64,000 bases of DNA from Nitrospira sp. (GCA_028819435.1 JAPPLK010000003.1:21110-85109), one strand, 5' to 3'; numbered from the stretch's first letter, positions 1-8,060 are shown. Numbers and translations are program-made. Notes: generated by a model not told the origin, from the sequence alone.

Positions 1-2
1 CG

Positions 3-44
3 CAAGGAGAAGACGAATACCTGTGGGAACGGGAAGGAGGATGA
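3..44 (+). CDS. possible C-terminal tail of an upstream gene (partial)
   Basis: An open frame enters from the left edge and ends in TGA at 42-44, two bases before the cobU start. The last residues read QGEDEYLWEREGG. The position and the tight junction fit an upstream gene of the same cobalamin operon, but 13 codons are too few to identify a family, so this rests only on the open frame and the operon-like spacing. Confidence 0.25.
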   Translation, partial: QGEDEYLWEREGG

Positions 45-45
45 G

Positions 46-555
46 ATGCTGTGCCTTATCCTCGGAGGGGCACGTTCAGGAAAGAGCCGGTTGGCATTGA
101 CCTTGGCGGGACGTGACTCGCCCAAGGTTTTTGTCGCAACCGGAGAACCTGGTGACGAGGAGATGGCTGCGCGCATTCGAAAGCATCGACAGGACCGCGA
201 TCCATCCTGGGAAACTCACGAAATTCCCATTGAGGTTAGCGATTGGCTCAGGAGCAAAGGGGGCTTGTACAAAACAGTGGTGGTTGATTGCCTGACTTTG
301 TGGTTGTCAAATCTTCTCGGGAACGGGATTCAGGCGTCTCAAATTCCCGTCTATACTGATGAACTGATGCAATCGGCTCGAATGGTTCCCGGTACGGTGG
401 TGTTGGTGAGTAATGAAGTGGGCCTGGGAATCGTTCCGGGCGACGCCGTGACGCGACAATTTCGAGACCTCGCGGGGGCACTGAATCAACGTGTTGCCGC
501 GGCCGCCGATGCCGTGTATTTGTGCGTGAGCGGGCTTCCTATGAAATTAAAGTAA
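46..555 (+). CDS. cobU: adenosylcobinamide kinase / adenosylcobinamide-phosphate guanylyltransferase CobU
   Basis: Bifunctional enzyme of cobalamin nucleotide-loop assembly. It phosphorylates adenosylcobinamide and then transfers GMP to give adenosylcobinamide-GDP. The 169-residue length is close to the family norm. A P-loop, GGARSGKS, lies at residues 7-14, and the C-terminal segment with NQRVAAAADAVYLCVSGLP is typical of CobU. The ATG at 46 follows a good ribosome-binding site (gggaaggagg, 31-40). The next gene, cobT, starts 26 nt after the stop. The product of CobU is the substrate of CobS encoded 1.1 kb downstream, so the cluster supplies consecutive pathway steps. Confidence 0.95.
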   Translation: MLCLILGGARSGKSRLALTLAGRDSPKVFVATGEPGDEEMAARIRKHRQDRDPSWETHEIPIEVSDWLRSKGGLYKTVVVDCLTLWLSNLLGNGIQASQIPVYTDELMQSARMVPGTVVLVSNEVGLGIVPGDAVTRQFRDLAGALNQRVAAAADAVYLCVSGLPMKLK

Positions 556-581
556 CTGTATCTCCGCATGTCGGGTGCAAC

Positions 582-1646
582 ATGAACGAAGCAGGAATGG
601 ATCTGACCCTCCCGGCCTTGAGGCCTCTCGATGAGGATGCGCGGCTGCAGGCGCAAGCCCGGCTCGACTCTCTCACCAAACCCGTGGGAAGCCTGGGACG
701 ACTTGAGGAAATTGCCGCGCGCTATTGTGCAATCACCGGAAACGTCTCCGTTCCAAGTCTCGACGCCGTTGTGTTTACGCTGGCGGCCGACCACGGCGTG
801 ACAGCCGAGGAGGTGAGCGCGTATCCGCAATCCGTGACTGCGCAAATGGTGAAGAATTTTGTCCATGGCGGTGCCGCAGTGAACGTCCTGGCTCGCCATG
901 CTGAAGCATCCCTGCGTTTAGTGGACATGGGAGTGGTTGAGGACCTTAGCGCATGTGCCGGTCTCCTGGATCATAAGATTGCTTATGGAACAAAGAATTT
1001 TCTTCGTGAACCCGCGATGTCCCGTGAGCAGGCGTTGCAGTCGATTCGGGTTGGGATGGATTTGGCCAACGCCGCTTACGCGGATGGGAAAAATCTTATT
1101 GCCGTCGGGGAAATGGGTATCGGTAATACTACGTCCAGTGCTGCCGTCGTGTCGGCGTTGACCGGGCAAAGCGTGGAAAAGGTTGCGGGCCGGGGAACCG
1201 GGGTCGATGATCAAACCCTGAAACATAAAGTCTCCGTTGTTGAGCAGGCGCTTGAGTTGCATCGTCCGTCTTCCTCCGACGCCATCGAGGTTTTGACGAC
1301 GGTTGGTGGGTTCGAAATCGGTGGAATGGCCGGCCTGATGCTCGGGGCTGCGGCCTGTCGGGTGCCGGTAGTGCTGGACGGCTTTATTACCGGAGCAAGC
1401 GCCTTGCTCGCCGTGGCGCTGGAACCCCGCTGCCGTGACTATCTCATCGCGTCGCACCTGTCCCGGGAACCCGGACACCGGATCGTGCTCGATCACCTGG
1501 GGCTCGAGCCGTTGGTGAATTTGCGGATGCGGCTTGGCGAGGGGACCGGCGCCTGTCTGGCCGTGACGCTCATTCACGCTGCCTTGAAAATCTATAGGGA
1601 AATGGCCACGTTTGAGGAAGCACGGGTTTCCGGTGCGCTGCCGTAA
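582..1646 (+). CDS. cobT: nicotinate-nucleotide-dimethylbenzimidazole phosphoribosyltransferase CobT
   Basis: Activates the lower-ligand base of cobalamin by transferring the phosphoribosyl group from nicotinate mononucleotide, giving alpha-ribazole phosphate. The start is placed at ATG 582 (MNEAGMDL), which gives 354 residues, the usual family size. The open frame extends upstream into cobU, and ATG 597 is an alternative; neither has a strong ribosome-binding site. The glycine-rich GEMGIGNTTSSAA motif and the C-terminal GEGTGA motif are present; Glu320 in the latter corresponds to the catalytic Glu317 of Salmonella CobT. A dedicated alpha-ribazole phosphatase (CobC), which would act next, is not visible in this cluster. 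Confidence 0.95.
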   Translation: MNEAGMDLTLPALRPLDEDARLQAQARLDSLTKPVGSLGRLEEIAARYCAITGNVSVPSLDAVVFTLAADHGVTAEEVSAYPQSVTAQMVKNFVHGGAAVNVLARHAEASLRLVDMGVVEDLSACAGLLDHKIAYGTKNFLREPAMSREQALQSIRVGMDLANAAYADGKNLIAVGEMGIGNTTSSAAVVSALTGQSVEKVAGRGTGVDDQTLKHKVSVVEQALELHRPSSSDAIEVLTTVGGFEIGGMAGLMLGAAACRVPVVLDGFITGASALLAVALEPRCRDYLIASHLSREPGHRIVLDHLGLEPLVNLRMRLGEGTGACLAVTLIHAALKIYREMATFEEARVSGALP

Positions 1647-1679
1647 TCATAAGTTCCATAATCCGGAGCCTGGACGCCC

Positions 1680-2444
1680 ATGATCAGGTTCTTCCTGTTG
1701 GCATGGCATTTTCTCACGATCATCCCGCTTTACAGGTCGCAGCACGTTCAGCCTGCTCCGCGGGAATTGGCTTCCTCCATGCAATGGTACCCTGCGGTGG
1801 GCTTGGCCATCGGGGGAATACTTGTTGCCGCCGATACGGTATTCGGCATGCTCTTGACGCCGGATGTGACCGCGCTGTTCATCCTGTGTCTCCTGGTTGT
1901 CCTGACCGGAGGGCTACACCAGGATGGCTTGGCCGATACCATTGACGGGTTGGCCAAGCGAGGAAGCGTTGTGGAACGGTTGGCCGTCATGAAAGACGGG
2001 CGCATCGGAGCCTTGGGTGCGACTGGTTTGACACTGGCATTGGGATTGCGATTCGCCGGCATCCTGCACTTGCCTTCACCTGATCGAATGGGTCTGTTGT
2101 TGTGCATGCCGGTGATCGGGAAGTGGGCCATGGTGGTCAGCACGTTTGGCAGTTCGCATGCGCGGGCGGAGGGCGGTCTTGCTTCTGGCTTTTTGAACGA
2201 AATTTGGTTGAAGGACATGATTTGGCCCACTGTCTGGGCCGGAATTTTTGTCTGTGCAATCCTCGGGTGGCAAGTGGGCGGGTTATTGTTAGGTCTCAGT
2301 GGAGTCGCGGCACGGGTGATGGTTTTTCTGTGCTCTCGTGTTTTTGGGGGGATCACGGGAGACGTGCTTGGGGCGATCAATGAAGGTACGGAAATCCTGT
2401 TTCTGTTTGCCGCACCGCTGATCCTGACGTTGGTGGTTCTCTGA
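1680..2444 (+). CDS. cobS: adenosylcobinamide-GDP ribazoletransferase (cobalamin synthase) CobS
   Basis: Integral membrane enzyme that joins adenosylcobinamide-GDP to alpha-ribazole (or its phosphate), completing the nucleotide loop of cobalamin. The 254-residue protein is strongly hydrophobic with several membrane segments. It has the family signature GGLHQDGLADTIDGLAKRG near residues 77-95, whose acidic residues bind the metal and substrate. The ATG at 1680 follows the cobT stop by 33 nt. It acts at the membrane with the product of cbiB encoded two genes downstream. Confidence 0.95.
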   Translation: MIRFFLLAWHFLTIIPLYRSQHVQPAPRELASSMQWYPAVGLAIGGILVAADTVFGMLLTPDVTALFILCLLVVLTGGLHQDGLADTIDGLAKRGSVVERLAVMKDGRIGALGATGLTLALGLRFAGILHLPSPDRMGLLLCMPVIGKWAMVVSTFGSSHARAEGGLASGFLNEIWLKDMIWPTVWAGIFVCAILGWQVGGLLLGLSGVAARVMVFLCSRVFGGITGDVLGAINEGTEILFLFAAPLILTLVVL

Positions 2445-2447
2445 TCC

Positions 2448-2642
2448 GTGAAACGCCATCTCAGGAAAACGTGCGGGCGATGCGGTTGTGTGTTCACGTG
2501 TGGACTGTACGGATGTTGGTGCGCCGACGTGCCGGTTTCTGACGCCCTCTATGCGGCCATTGCCGAACGTTTCGCGGATTGCTTGTGCCCGTCGTGCTTG
2601 AAGGCGCCGTGCGCAGGGGATCTTGATCTCAACGTCGGCTGA
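2448..2642 (+). CDS. cysteine-rich CWC family protein
   Basis: A 64-residue protein beginning at GTG 2448, 3 nt after cobS and sharing one base with cbiB (TGATG). It has ten cysteines arranged as CGRCG, a CGLYGCWC segment and CLCPSCL, which matches the small Cys-rich CWC family (known only as a probable metal-binding protein). Function is unknown. Its exact position between two membrane enzymes of cobalamin assembly, with no spacing on either side, suggests co-translation with them. A role in metal or corrinoid handling would be inference only. Confidence 0.75.
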   Translation: MKRHLRKTCGRCGCVFTCGLYGCWCADVPVSDALYAAIAERFADCLCPSCLKAPCAGDLDLNVG

Positions 2643-3610
2643 TGGTGGAGTCCACGTTAGCCGTCAATCTTTTGGCAGTTTGTGCTCTTGACGGATTACT
2701 GGGAGATCCCCGGTGGATGCCTCATCCGGTCAGGTGGATGGGCGCGTGTATCAACCGGTGTGAACCTGTGCTCAGAAAGCAGTTTGTCTCACCCCTGAGC
2801 CGACGTGCCGCAGGATCCATCCTGGCCGTGTTTGTCCCAGCCCTGAGCTTCCTGGTGGCATGGGGTGCGTTGCACGTTGCCTTTCTGGTGCATCCATGGC
2901 TTGGCAATCTTCTGTGGATTGTACTGGGATATACAACCTTGGCGGCGAAGGATTTGGCGAATCACGCGTGGGCGGTCTATCACCATCTTTGCTCCGGATC
3001 ATTACAGGAGGCCCGTCAAGCGGTGTCGTTGATGGTCGGACGGGATACCAACAGGTTGACGGAAACCGAAATCTCCAGGGCGACCGTTGAGAGTGTGGCT
3101 GAAAATACCTCGGACGGTGTGATTGCGCCGTTGTTCTATCTGGTCATCGGTGGACCGCCGTTGGCGTTAGCCTATAAGGCCGTTAATACCTTGGATTCAA
3201 TGATCGGGCATCAGGATGAATCGCATCGTGACATTGGATGGGCGTCAGCCAAACTCGATGATCTTGCCAATTTCATCCCATCGCGATTGAGCGCGAGCTT
3301 GCTGGTGGTGTCGTCGCTCTTTCGCCATGCCGCCGTGGCGAGCGCGTGGAATCTCTATCGACGGGATTGCGCCAAACATGCCAGCCCCAACAGCGGGCAT
3401 CCTGAGGCAGCCATGGCTGGTGCCTTGAGGATTCTGTTGGGTGGTCCGGCCGTCTACGACGGCGTTCGGGTCGAACGCCCCCAAATAAGTGATCCCGCGA
3501 ACGTACCGCAACCCCGTCACGTTCCCCTGGCGATAGAATTGATGTGGATTTCATTCGGGTTGGCCATTGTGCTGGCCGTGGTCTGTGCGACGTTGTGGAA
3601 CCGCATGTAA
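2642..3610 (+). CDS. cbiB: adenosylcobinamide-phosphate synthase CbiB
   Basis: Integral membrane amide synthase that attaches aminopropanol phosphate to adenosylcobyric acid. The 322-residue protein has an N-terminal GDPRWMPHPVRWMG motif typical of CbiB/CobD(Pseudomonas), several hydrophobic segments, and the conserved ESVAENTSDGVIAPLFY and KAVNTLDSMIGH stretches. The ATG overlaps the stop of the CWC gene by one base. The next gene encodes the enzyme that makes aminopropanol phosphate, so the substrate supplier and user are adjacent. Confidence 0.95.
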   Translation: MVESTLAVNLLAVCALDGLLGDPRWMPHPVRWMGACINRCEPVLRKQFVSPLSRRAAGSILAVFVPALSFLVAWGALHVAFLVHPWLGNLLWIVLGYTTLAAKDLANHAWAVYHHLCSGSLQEARQAVSLMVGRDTNRLTETEISRATVESVAENTSDGVIAPLFYLVIGGPPLALAYKAVNTLDSMIGHQDESHRDIGWASAKLDDLANFIPSRLSASLLVVSSLFRHAAVASAWNLYRRDCAKHASPNSGHPEAAMAGALRILLGGPAVYDGVRVERPQISDPANVPQPRHVPLAIELMWISFGLAIVLAVVCATLWNRM

Positions 3611-4710
3611 GCCATGGCGGGAACGTGTATGACGCCGCCCGGCTCTTGTCCCGGGACCCGTCGACTTTGTGCGATTTCAGCGCCAACATCAATGCCTTGG
3701 GCGTTCCGTCGGCTGCACGGCGCGTCCTGCAAACTGCTATCGGCAAAGTTCAACATTACCCTGATCCCCAAGGCTTGGCTTTGGTCCAGGCCATTGCTGA
3801 ACATCATGGCATCTCACCCGAAAACGTGGTTTTGGGGAATGGAACGGTGGAATTGATTTATGCTTTTCCTGCCGCCTTCAACGTCAGACATGGGTTGATT
3901 ATTGGGCCGATCTTCTCCGAATATGAACGGGTGTTGACGTTGGCCAACGCTCGTGTGACTCGTGTTTTGGCACGGTCCGAAGACGACTACCGTCCGCCCG
4001 TTCGTGAAGTGCTGGAAAAGGTGGAGCACCCACCCCCAGGTTGGGGCATGCGCCGTCTGCCGATTGAGGTCGTGTTTCTGTGTAATCCGAACAGCCCGAC
4101 GGGTCGCAGTGTCTCGCGAAACAGCGTCTATCGTTTGTTGGAAGCCGTCAAACGACGAGATGGGTACCTGATCGTTGATGAGACGTTCGTGGAATTTTGT
4201 GAGGAGAAGTCCGTGATCCAACGGGCCGCTCGTGATGATTCGTTGCTGGTACTGAGAAGTTTTACGAAGTTCTACGGGATTCCCGGTCTTCGGATCGGGT
4301 ACATCGTGGGAACGGAAAAGAGTTTATGGGAACTCAGGAACCGGCTTCCCCCCTGGTCCGTGAATACGTTGGCCCAGGAAGCGGCCCTGGCTTGTTTGCA
4401 GGACCACCGTTATAGAGAACGGACGTTATTGTTTATCCAGAAGGAGCGTCCTGTTTTCAGGCGGGCGCTTGAACGGATCCCTGGGGTTCGCGTTTATCCT
4501 TCGTCTGCGAATTTTTTTCTGGTAGAGTTACCCGGACCGTTGACGAGTCATCAGGTACAGGCCGCGTTGATGGAACGTGGCTACCTGGTCAGGGACTGCT
4601 CAAATTATCCGGGGCTGCATGAACGAATGCTTCGGTTCGCCGTAAGAACGTCACGTGAAAACGCTCGATTGGTGAAACAATTGCAACAGGTGGTGCAGGC
4701 GCAATTATGA
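3595..4710 (+). CDS. cobD: L-threonine-O-3-phosphate decarboxylase CobD (PLP-dependent)
   Basis: Class I/II-aminotransferase-fold enzyme that decarboxylates threonine phosphate to (R)-1-amino-2-propanol phosphate for CbiB. The family N-terminus (HGGNVYDAARLL, then DFSANIN) is present, and the PLP lysine is Lys225 in SFTKFYGIPGLRIGY. The chosen start is GTG 3595, which overlaps cbiB by 16 nt and puts HGGN close to the N-terminus; the frame is open further upstream to an ATG at 3544, inside cbiB. The distinction from histidinol-phosphate aminotransferase (HisC) rests on the N-terminal motif and the cobalamin operon context. Confidence 0.9.
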   Translation: MEPHVSHGGNVYDAARLLSRDPSTLCDFSANINALGVPSAARRVLQTAIGKVQHYPDPQGLALVQAIAEHHGISPENVVLGNGTVELIYAFPAAFNVRHGLIIGPIFSEYERVLTLANARVTRVLARSEDDYRPPVREVLEKVEHPPPGWGMRRLPIEVVFLCNPNSPTGRSVSRNSVYRLLEAVKRRDGYLIVDETFVEFCEEKSVIQRAARDDSLLVLRSFTKFYGIPGLRIGYIVGTEKSLWELRNRLPPWSVNTLAQEAALACLQDHRYRERTLLFIQKERPVFRRALERIPGVRVYPSSANFFLVELPGPLTSHQVQAALMERGYLVRDCSNYPGLHERMLRFAVRTSRENARLVKQLQQVVQAQL

Positions 4711-5183
4711 ACGTTCGTAATCTGACCGGGATCGGCATTCTCGTCGTGCTGGTTGTCGCGGGTTTTCTGTTTTCCCGTCCGCAGGGTGGCACGTCCGATA
4801 TTCCCGATGATCCCCAGGCCCACGAAGCGTTGGAACTGGTGCGCTCTCATCCGGCTCGCAATGATCCGACCTTGGAGGATGCGATCAATCGGTACGTCGA
4901 AGAGCTGGAATCCCAGGGAACGCCCCTGCATCGAGGCGAGTGGCAGGTGGGCAAAGAACGTGACGGCGTCTATGCCGTCAGGATGCTGGTGCGTGAGAAG
5001 GGGTTCAACGAATGGATTGAACGGGAGTTTGCCTGGCGGGTTACGTTAAAAGATAAAACCGTCAGGGTAATTTCTCTGGCCGCGATTCACTTCATGCCGT
5101 TTCACGAGTTGCCGCCGTTGCCGCACCAGGACCAGATCTCAGGGGCACTCATGCAGTCTCCGGTGGAAACGCAACTTGGATGA
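4707..5183 (+). CDS. small membrane-anchored protein of unknown function
   Basis: A 158-residue protein with a single N-terminal hydrophobic segment (about residues 7-23, GIGILVVLVVAGFLF) followed by a hydrophilic, acidic domain. It starts with ATG overlapping the cobD stop (ATGA) and so belongs to the cobalamin operon by coupling. I do not recognise a family. The 3' end overlaps the convergent Rieske gene by 35 nt. Confidence 0.75.
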   Translation: MNVRNLTGIGILVVLVVAGFLFSRPQGGTSDIPDDPQAHEALELVRSHPARNDPTLEDAINRYVEELESQGTPLHRGEWQVGKERDGVYAVRMLVREKGFNEWIEREFAWRVTLKDKTVRVISLAAIHFMPFHELPPLPHQDQISGALMQSPVETQLG

Positions 5184-5475
5184 CGCCGTTTTCCACGCGA
5201 GTTCGGTAGCAGGGAACGGCCCACTCCGGGTTGGGGTTTTCTATACATTGTCCCGTGCGCACGTTGAATTCCCATCCATGCCACGGGCATTCCACGATCT
5301 CTCCATTCAGCGTTCCTTCCCCGAGCGGGCCTCCCGCGTGAGGGCAGGTATTGTCCAGCGCCAGAATTTCTCCGTCCACGTTGAATAGGGCCACACCGTG
5401 AGTGTCGTCGAGTTCAACCGACAGGCACGTTCCCGGTTCGAGATCTTCAAGCTTGGCAACGTCGAAATATTGCAT
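5149..5475 (-). CDS. Rieske [2Fe-2S] ferredoxin-like protein
   Basis: A 108-residue single-domain Rieske protein, beginning at ATG 5475 (MQYFDVAKLEDLEPG); the frame is open upstream but that part lacks homologous character. The cluster ligands are Cys44-x-His46 (CPHAGG) and Cys63-x2-His66 (CPWHGW), spaced as in dioxygenase ferredoxins and NirD-like subunits. There is no signal peptide or membrane segment, so it should be a cytoplasmic electron carrier. It is transcribed towards the cobalamin operon and overlaps its last gene. No oxygenase or nitrite-reductase partner is nearby. Confidence 0.9.
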   Translation of the reverse strand: MQYFDVAKLEDLEPGTCLSVELDDTHGVALFNVDGEILALDNTCPHAGGPLGEGTLNGEIVECPWHGWEFNVRTGQCIENPNPEWAVPCYRTRVENGVIQVAFPPETA

Positions 5476-5606
5476 AACGGTAAATTTTTGCGAAAAGAGC
5501 AGAAACCTTACCAAGGTCCTCGTTTCCGTGGCAAGCCATGGATGGGGGTGTTGTTGCTTCGGCATCGTTTCTGATGCTATACAAACGTTCAAATTTCAGG
5601 TGATCC

Positions 5607-6137
5607 ATGACGCTCCTGTTGAATGCCACTTACGAACCGTTGCGGGTTGTGCAATGGCAAAAGGCCGTGACCTTGCTTTGTCAGGGTAAAGTCGAGGTCC
5701 TGGAATTTTATGACCGCGACATTCGAGGGGTGTCGATCAGTTTCAAGCTGCCTTCGGTGATGCGACTGTTGAAAGTCGTCAAGTTGAAGTCGAACCACCG
5801 GGCCGTCAAATTCTCCCGGATCAATATTTTTACTCGCGATAAATATACGTGTCAGTATTGCTGCAAACGGTTTCGCACGGAAGAACTCACGTTCGACCAC
5901 GTGGTGCCGATTGCTAAAGGTGGTACAAAAACCTGGGAGAATATCGTGACGGCGTGTTGGCGCTGTAATAATAAAAAGAGCGGGCGGACTCCGGAAGAAG
6001 CCCGCATGCACTTGAAGAAGAAACCGCAAAAACCAAGGTGGAATCCGACCCTCACCATCATGATCGGTATCCGGAACGCGCCGGAGAGTTGGCGGGATTA
6101 CCTCTACTGGCACATGGAGTTGGACTCCGATGAATAA
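5607..6137 (+). CDS. HNH endonuclease family protein
   Basis: A 176-residue protein with a typical HNH fold. A zinc knuckle is formed by Cys82-x2-Cys85 (CQYC) and Cys117-x2-Cys120 (CWRC), and the catalytic region is LTFDHVVPIAKGG (His98) with ENIVTACWRCNNKKSG. The N-terminal half (MTLLLNATYEPLRVVQWQKA) is characteristic of a widespread chromosomal HNH subfamily whose biological role is unknown. A ribosome-binding site (aggtga) precedes the start. The gene overlaps the following siroheme-type gene by 8 nt, so the two are probably co-translated, which is an unexplained pairing. Confidence 0.88.
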   Translation: MTLLLNATYEPLRVVQWQKAVTLLCQGKVEVLEFYDRDIRGVSISFKLPSVMRLLKVVKLKSNHRAVKFSRINIFTRDKYTCQYCCKRFRTEELTFDHVVPIAKGGTKTWENIVTACWRCNNKKSGRTPEEARMHLKKKPQKPRWNPTLTIMIGIRNAPESWRDYLYWHMELDSDE

Positions 6138-6762
6138 TGCCGGTTTTCAAATTTCGTTGGACTTGTATGGCCGCCTGTGCGTCGTGATCGGCGGCGAGGA
6201 CGAAGCGGCGCACAAGACGGGCCTGTTGTTGGACGTAGGGGCCAAGGTCACCGTGGTAAATCCCACCCTGAACGTGGAATTGAGAAAGTTCACGGCCGCG
6301 GGAAAAGTTCTGCACCGGGGACGGCGGTTTCGTTCCACGGATACGCAGGGAGCTTTTGTCGTGCTCAACACCCTGCAGGATGATCAGGGGTTCGCCAGAT
6401 CGTTGCGGGAGTTGTCTGAAGCGGAACGGTTTCTGGTGTGGTCGATCGATCAGCCCGAGTTGTCGAATTTCATGATGCCTGCCCTGGTTCGGCGTGGGTC
6501 GCTTCGTATGGCCATCAGCACGGGTGGGGCGTCTCCTGCGCTGGCCGGCACCTTGCGGCGAAACGGGGAAGAGATCTTCGATGAAGAATTTGAAAGGTAT
6601 TTGGATTGGCTGGGAGAATTGCGAAAAGACGTCCAGGCCAACGAGCCGAGTGTGGAGAAAAGGAGAGAGCGATTGAAAGCGGCGGTCGAAGGCTTCCAGT
6701 TGACCGGGACCGTCGAGTATCCTGCCGCCTGGCTGGAGCAGAAAGCTTCCAGGAACCCCTGA
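6130..6762 (+). CDS. siroheme synthase N-terminal domain protein (precorrin-2 dehydrogenase / sirohydrochlorin ferrochelatase type)
   Basis: A 210-residue protein equivalent to the N-terminal half of CysG (Met8p/SirC type), which oxidises precorrin-2 with NAD and can insert iron to make siroheme. The NAD-binding turn reads VVIGGEDEAAHKTGLLLDVGA, and the dimerisation region SNFMMPALVRRGSLRMAISTGGASP aligns with CysG. There is no uroporphyrinogen methyltransferase domain. It is coupled to the HNH gene. In this neighbourhood it would connect tetrapyrrole metabolism with the cobalamin genes upstream or with heme d1/siroheme biosynthesis. Confidence 0.85.
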   Translation: MNNAGFQISLDLYGRLCVVIGGEDEAAHKTGLLLDVGAKVTVVNPTLNVELRKFTAAGKVLHRGRRFRSTDTQGAFVVLNTLQDDQGFARSLRELSEAERFLVWSIDQPELSNFMMPALVRRGSLRMAISTGGASPALAGTLRRNGEEIFDEEFERYLDWLGELRKDVQANEPSVEKRRERLKAAVEGFQLTGTVEYPAAWLEQKASRNP

Positions 6763-6790
6763 TCTGATTTGTAACGAGGATGGTGCAGCA

Positions 6791-7099
6791 ATGGTCTTGT
6801 TGGAATTCAGCATGTCTCCCCTGGGAAAAGGCGAAAGCGTGGGTAAATACGTGTCCCGCTCGTTAAAGATTATCGACAAGAGCGGGGTGGAGTACCGCCT
6901 GAACCCCATGGGGACGGTCCTCGAAGGCGAATGGGACGACGTGTTCGACGTGGTGCGTCAATGTTATGAACGGATGAAAAAGGATTGCGGCCGCATCTCC
7001 TGTACGATGAAAGTCGATTACCGGAAAGGCCACACCGGACGCCTCAGCGGGAAAGTCGCCAGCGTGGAAAAACGGCTCAAGAAGAAACTGAAGACGTGA
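6791..7099 (+). CDS. MTH1187 family thiamine-binding protein (UPF0045)
   Basis: A 102-residue protein of the MTH1187/YqgV family, small ferredoxin-like-fold proteins reported to bind thiamine-type ligands. Recognisable parts are the N-terminal LLEFSMSPLGKGESVGKYV and the LNPMGTVLEGEWDDVF segment. The start ATG 6791 has a weak upstream ribosome-binding site (aacgaggatggtgcagca). It follows the siroheme-type gene by 28 nt on the same strand and ends just before the convergent vapC gene. Confidence 0.85.
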   Translation: MVLLEFSMSPLGKGESVGKYVSRSLKIIDKSGVEYRLNPMGTVLEGEWDDVFDVVRQCYERMKKDCGRISCTMKVDYRKGHTGRLSGKVASVEKRLKKKLKT

Positions 7100-7104
7100 A
7101 AAGG

Positions 7105-7482
7105 TCAGAAAGCGATACGCTGGACATCGTCGACTACGTCGAAATGCGCATCGTTGCTCAACACCGGAAGCGCGTGCTGGCGGGCTAGTGCCGCGATCCA
7201 GGCGTCATTCGGCGGGATGGGATGCCCCAGCCGTTTCAACTCCAAGCGGATGTCGGCGTAGGCGTCCGCCGTGGCCGAAGTCACGGTGACGATTTCAGCC
7301 AACGGCAAATAGCGGCGTAGCCATTCCTCGTAGCGGCTGCGATACCGCGATTGCCGAATGCCGAAATAATACTCACCAAGAACCACGCTCGGCACGACGA
7401 GCCGGTCAGCGGACCGAAAAGCGGCCGCCACCGTCGCGAGCCCTTCCACCCATGCGGATAAGGCATTGGTGTCGAGGATCAT
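7105..7482 (-). CDS. vapC: PIN-domain ribonuclease toxin VapC
   Basis: A 125-residue PIN-domain protein. The first acidic residue is in MILDTNALS (Asp4), the conserved Glu is in VVLGEYYFG, and the C-terminal acidic residues are in PPNDAWIAALARQ and LSNDAHFD, so all four active-site positions appear occupied. VapC toxins cut tRNA or rRNA when freed from VapB. The start overlaps the antitoxin stop by 4 nt (ATGA), the usual vapBC coupling. Confidence 0.9.
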   Translation of the reverse strand: MILDTNALSAWVEGLATVAAAFRSADRLVVPSVVLGEYYFGIRQSRYRSRYEEWLRRYLPLAEIVTVTSATADAYADIRLELKRLGHPIPPNDAWIAALARQHALPVLSNDAHFDVVDDVQRIAF

Positions 7483-7730
7483 GCCAAGTCTTCGGGGGAG
7501 ATGGTCTCGAATTCTTGCTCGATGACGGCCAGGACGCGGCGGTTTTCATCCGAGAGGTCGGGAAGCGCACCGAACCCAGCCATCCAAGGCGCCTCGGTGT
7601 CGTTGGAAGAGCGGCGGAGTTGTTCCTCAAGTGCTTCGGTGAAGAACTGCTTCAACGTCATGCCGCGGCCAGCAGCAAGGGCCTTGGCCAGGCGGAACGT
7701 GGTCTCAGGGAGTTCGATGGTCGTTTTCAT
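7479..7730 (-). CDS. vapB: VapB-type antitoxin
   Basis: An 83-residue antitoxin starting at ATG 7730 (MKTTIELPETTFRLAKALAA). The N-terminal half has the ribbon-helix-helix pattern of CopG/Arc-type regulators, and the C-terminal half is acidic and would wrap the toxin. It lies upstream of vapC and overlaps it by 4 nt. VapB-VapC complexes normally repress their own promoter; a palindrome 8 bp upstream of this start (7738-7757) is a good operator candidate. Confidence 0.85.
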   Translation of the reverse strand: MKTTIELPETTFRLAKALAAGRGMTLKQFFTEALEEQLRRSSNDTEAPWMAGFGALPDLSDENRRVLAVIEQEFETISPEDLA

Positions 7731-7737
7731 ATCCCAT

Positions 7738-7757
7738 ATTCCCATAATTACGGGAAT
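7738..7757. promoter_or_regulatory. candidate vapBC operator (20-bp palindrome)
   Basis: The 20 bp attcccataattacgggaat read almost identically on both strands (two mismatching central pairs). It lies just upstream of the vapB start, where toxin-antitoxin operators usually are. A further half-site, atcccatatt, directly precedes it at 7731-7740. Autoregulation by the VapBC complex is inference from family behaviour. Confidence 0.55.
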
Positions 7758-8011
7758 TTCGTCAATGGATCCCTGATACCTGCAGTTCTTTAGAGTGGAA
7801 ATCACTCGTGTTGTCGTTACTCATAAGATTCCTCGTTTGATGCAGTGTATCGATAGCATAGGAGTTTAAATAATGAAACTAATGAAACGGGACACTACAC
7901 TCTATCCGTGGGGCATACATCTCTGTCCAACTTTTTGAGGATCACTGCAGATGCGAATAATCTTTAAGAATCTTTTGCCGCCGATAGTAATTTCTGTCAA
8001 GCAAAAAAGTC
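7758..8011. other. non-coding stretch between vapBC and insertion sequence
   Basis: No convincing gene is seen. The AT-rich stretch 7840-7900 contains a short direct repeat (aatgaaact / aatgaaacg) followed by gggacactac at 7889-7898, which resembles insertion-sequence ends in orientation but has no partner nearby. The right part runs into the left terminal repeat of the insertion sequence. Confidence 0.4.
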
Positions 8012-8041
8012 TGTTAGCGCCATTTTGTAATGTCCCCTTTT
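8012..8041 (+). repeat. left terminal inverted repeat of the insertion sequence
   Basis: Thirty bases pairing with 9402-9431 in inverted orientation with four mismatches. The shared inner core is tgtccccttt. Confidence 0.8.
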
Positions 8042-8060
8042 CGTCAAGAAAGGAGGGGCA

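Noticed and set aside
918-2497. Long minus-strand frames opposite cobT and cobS.
   Set aside because: Shadows of the GC-rich cobalamin genes with low-quality composition and no homologous motifs.
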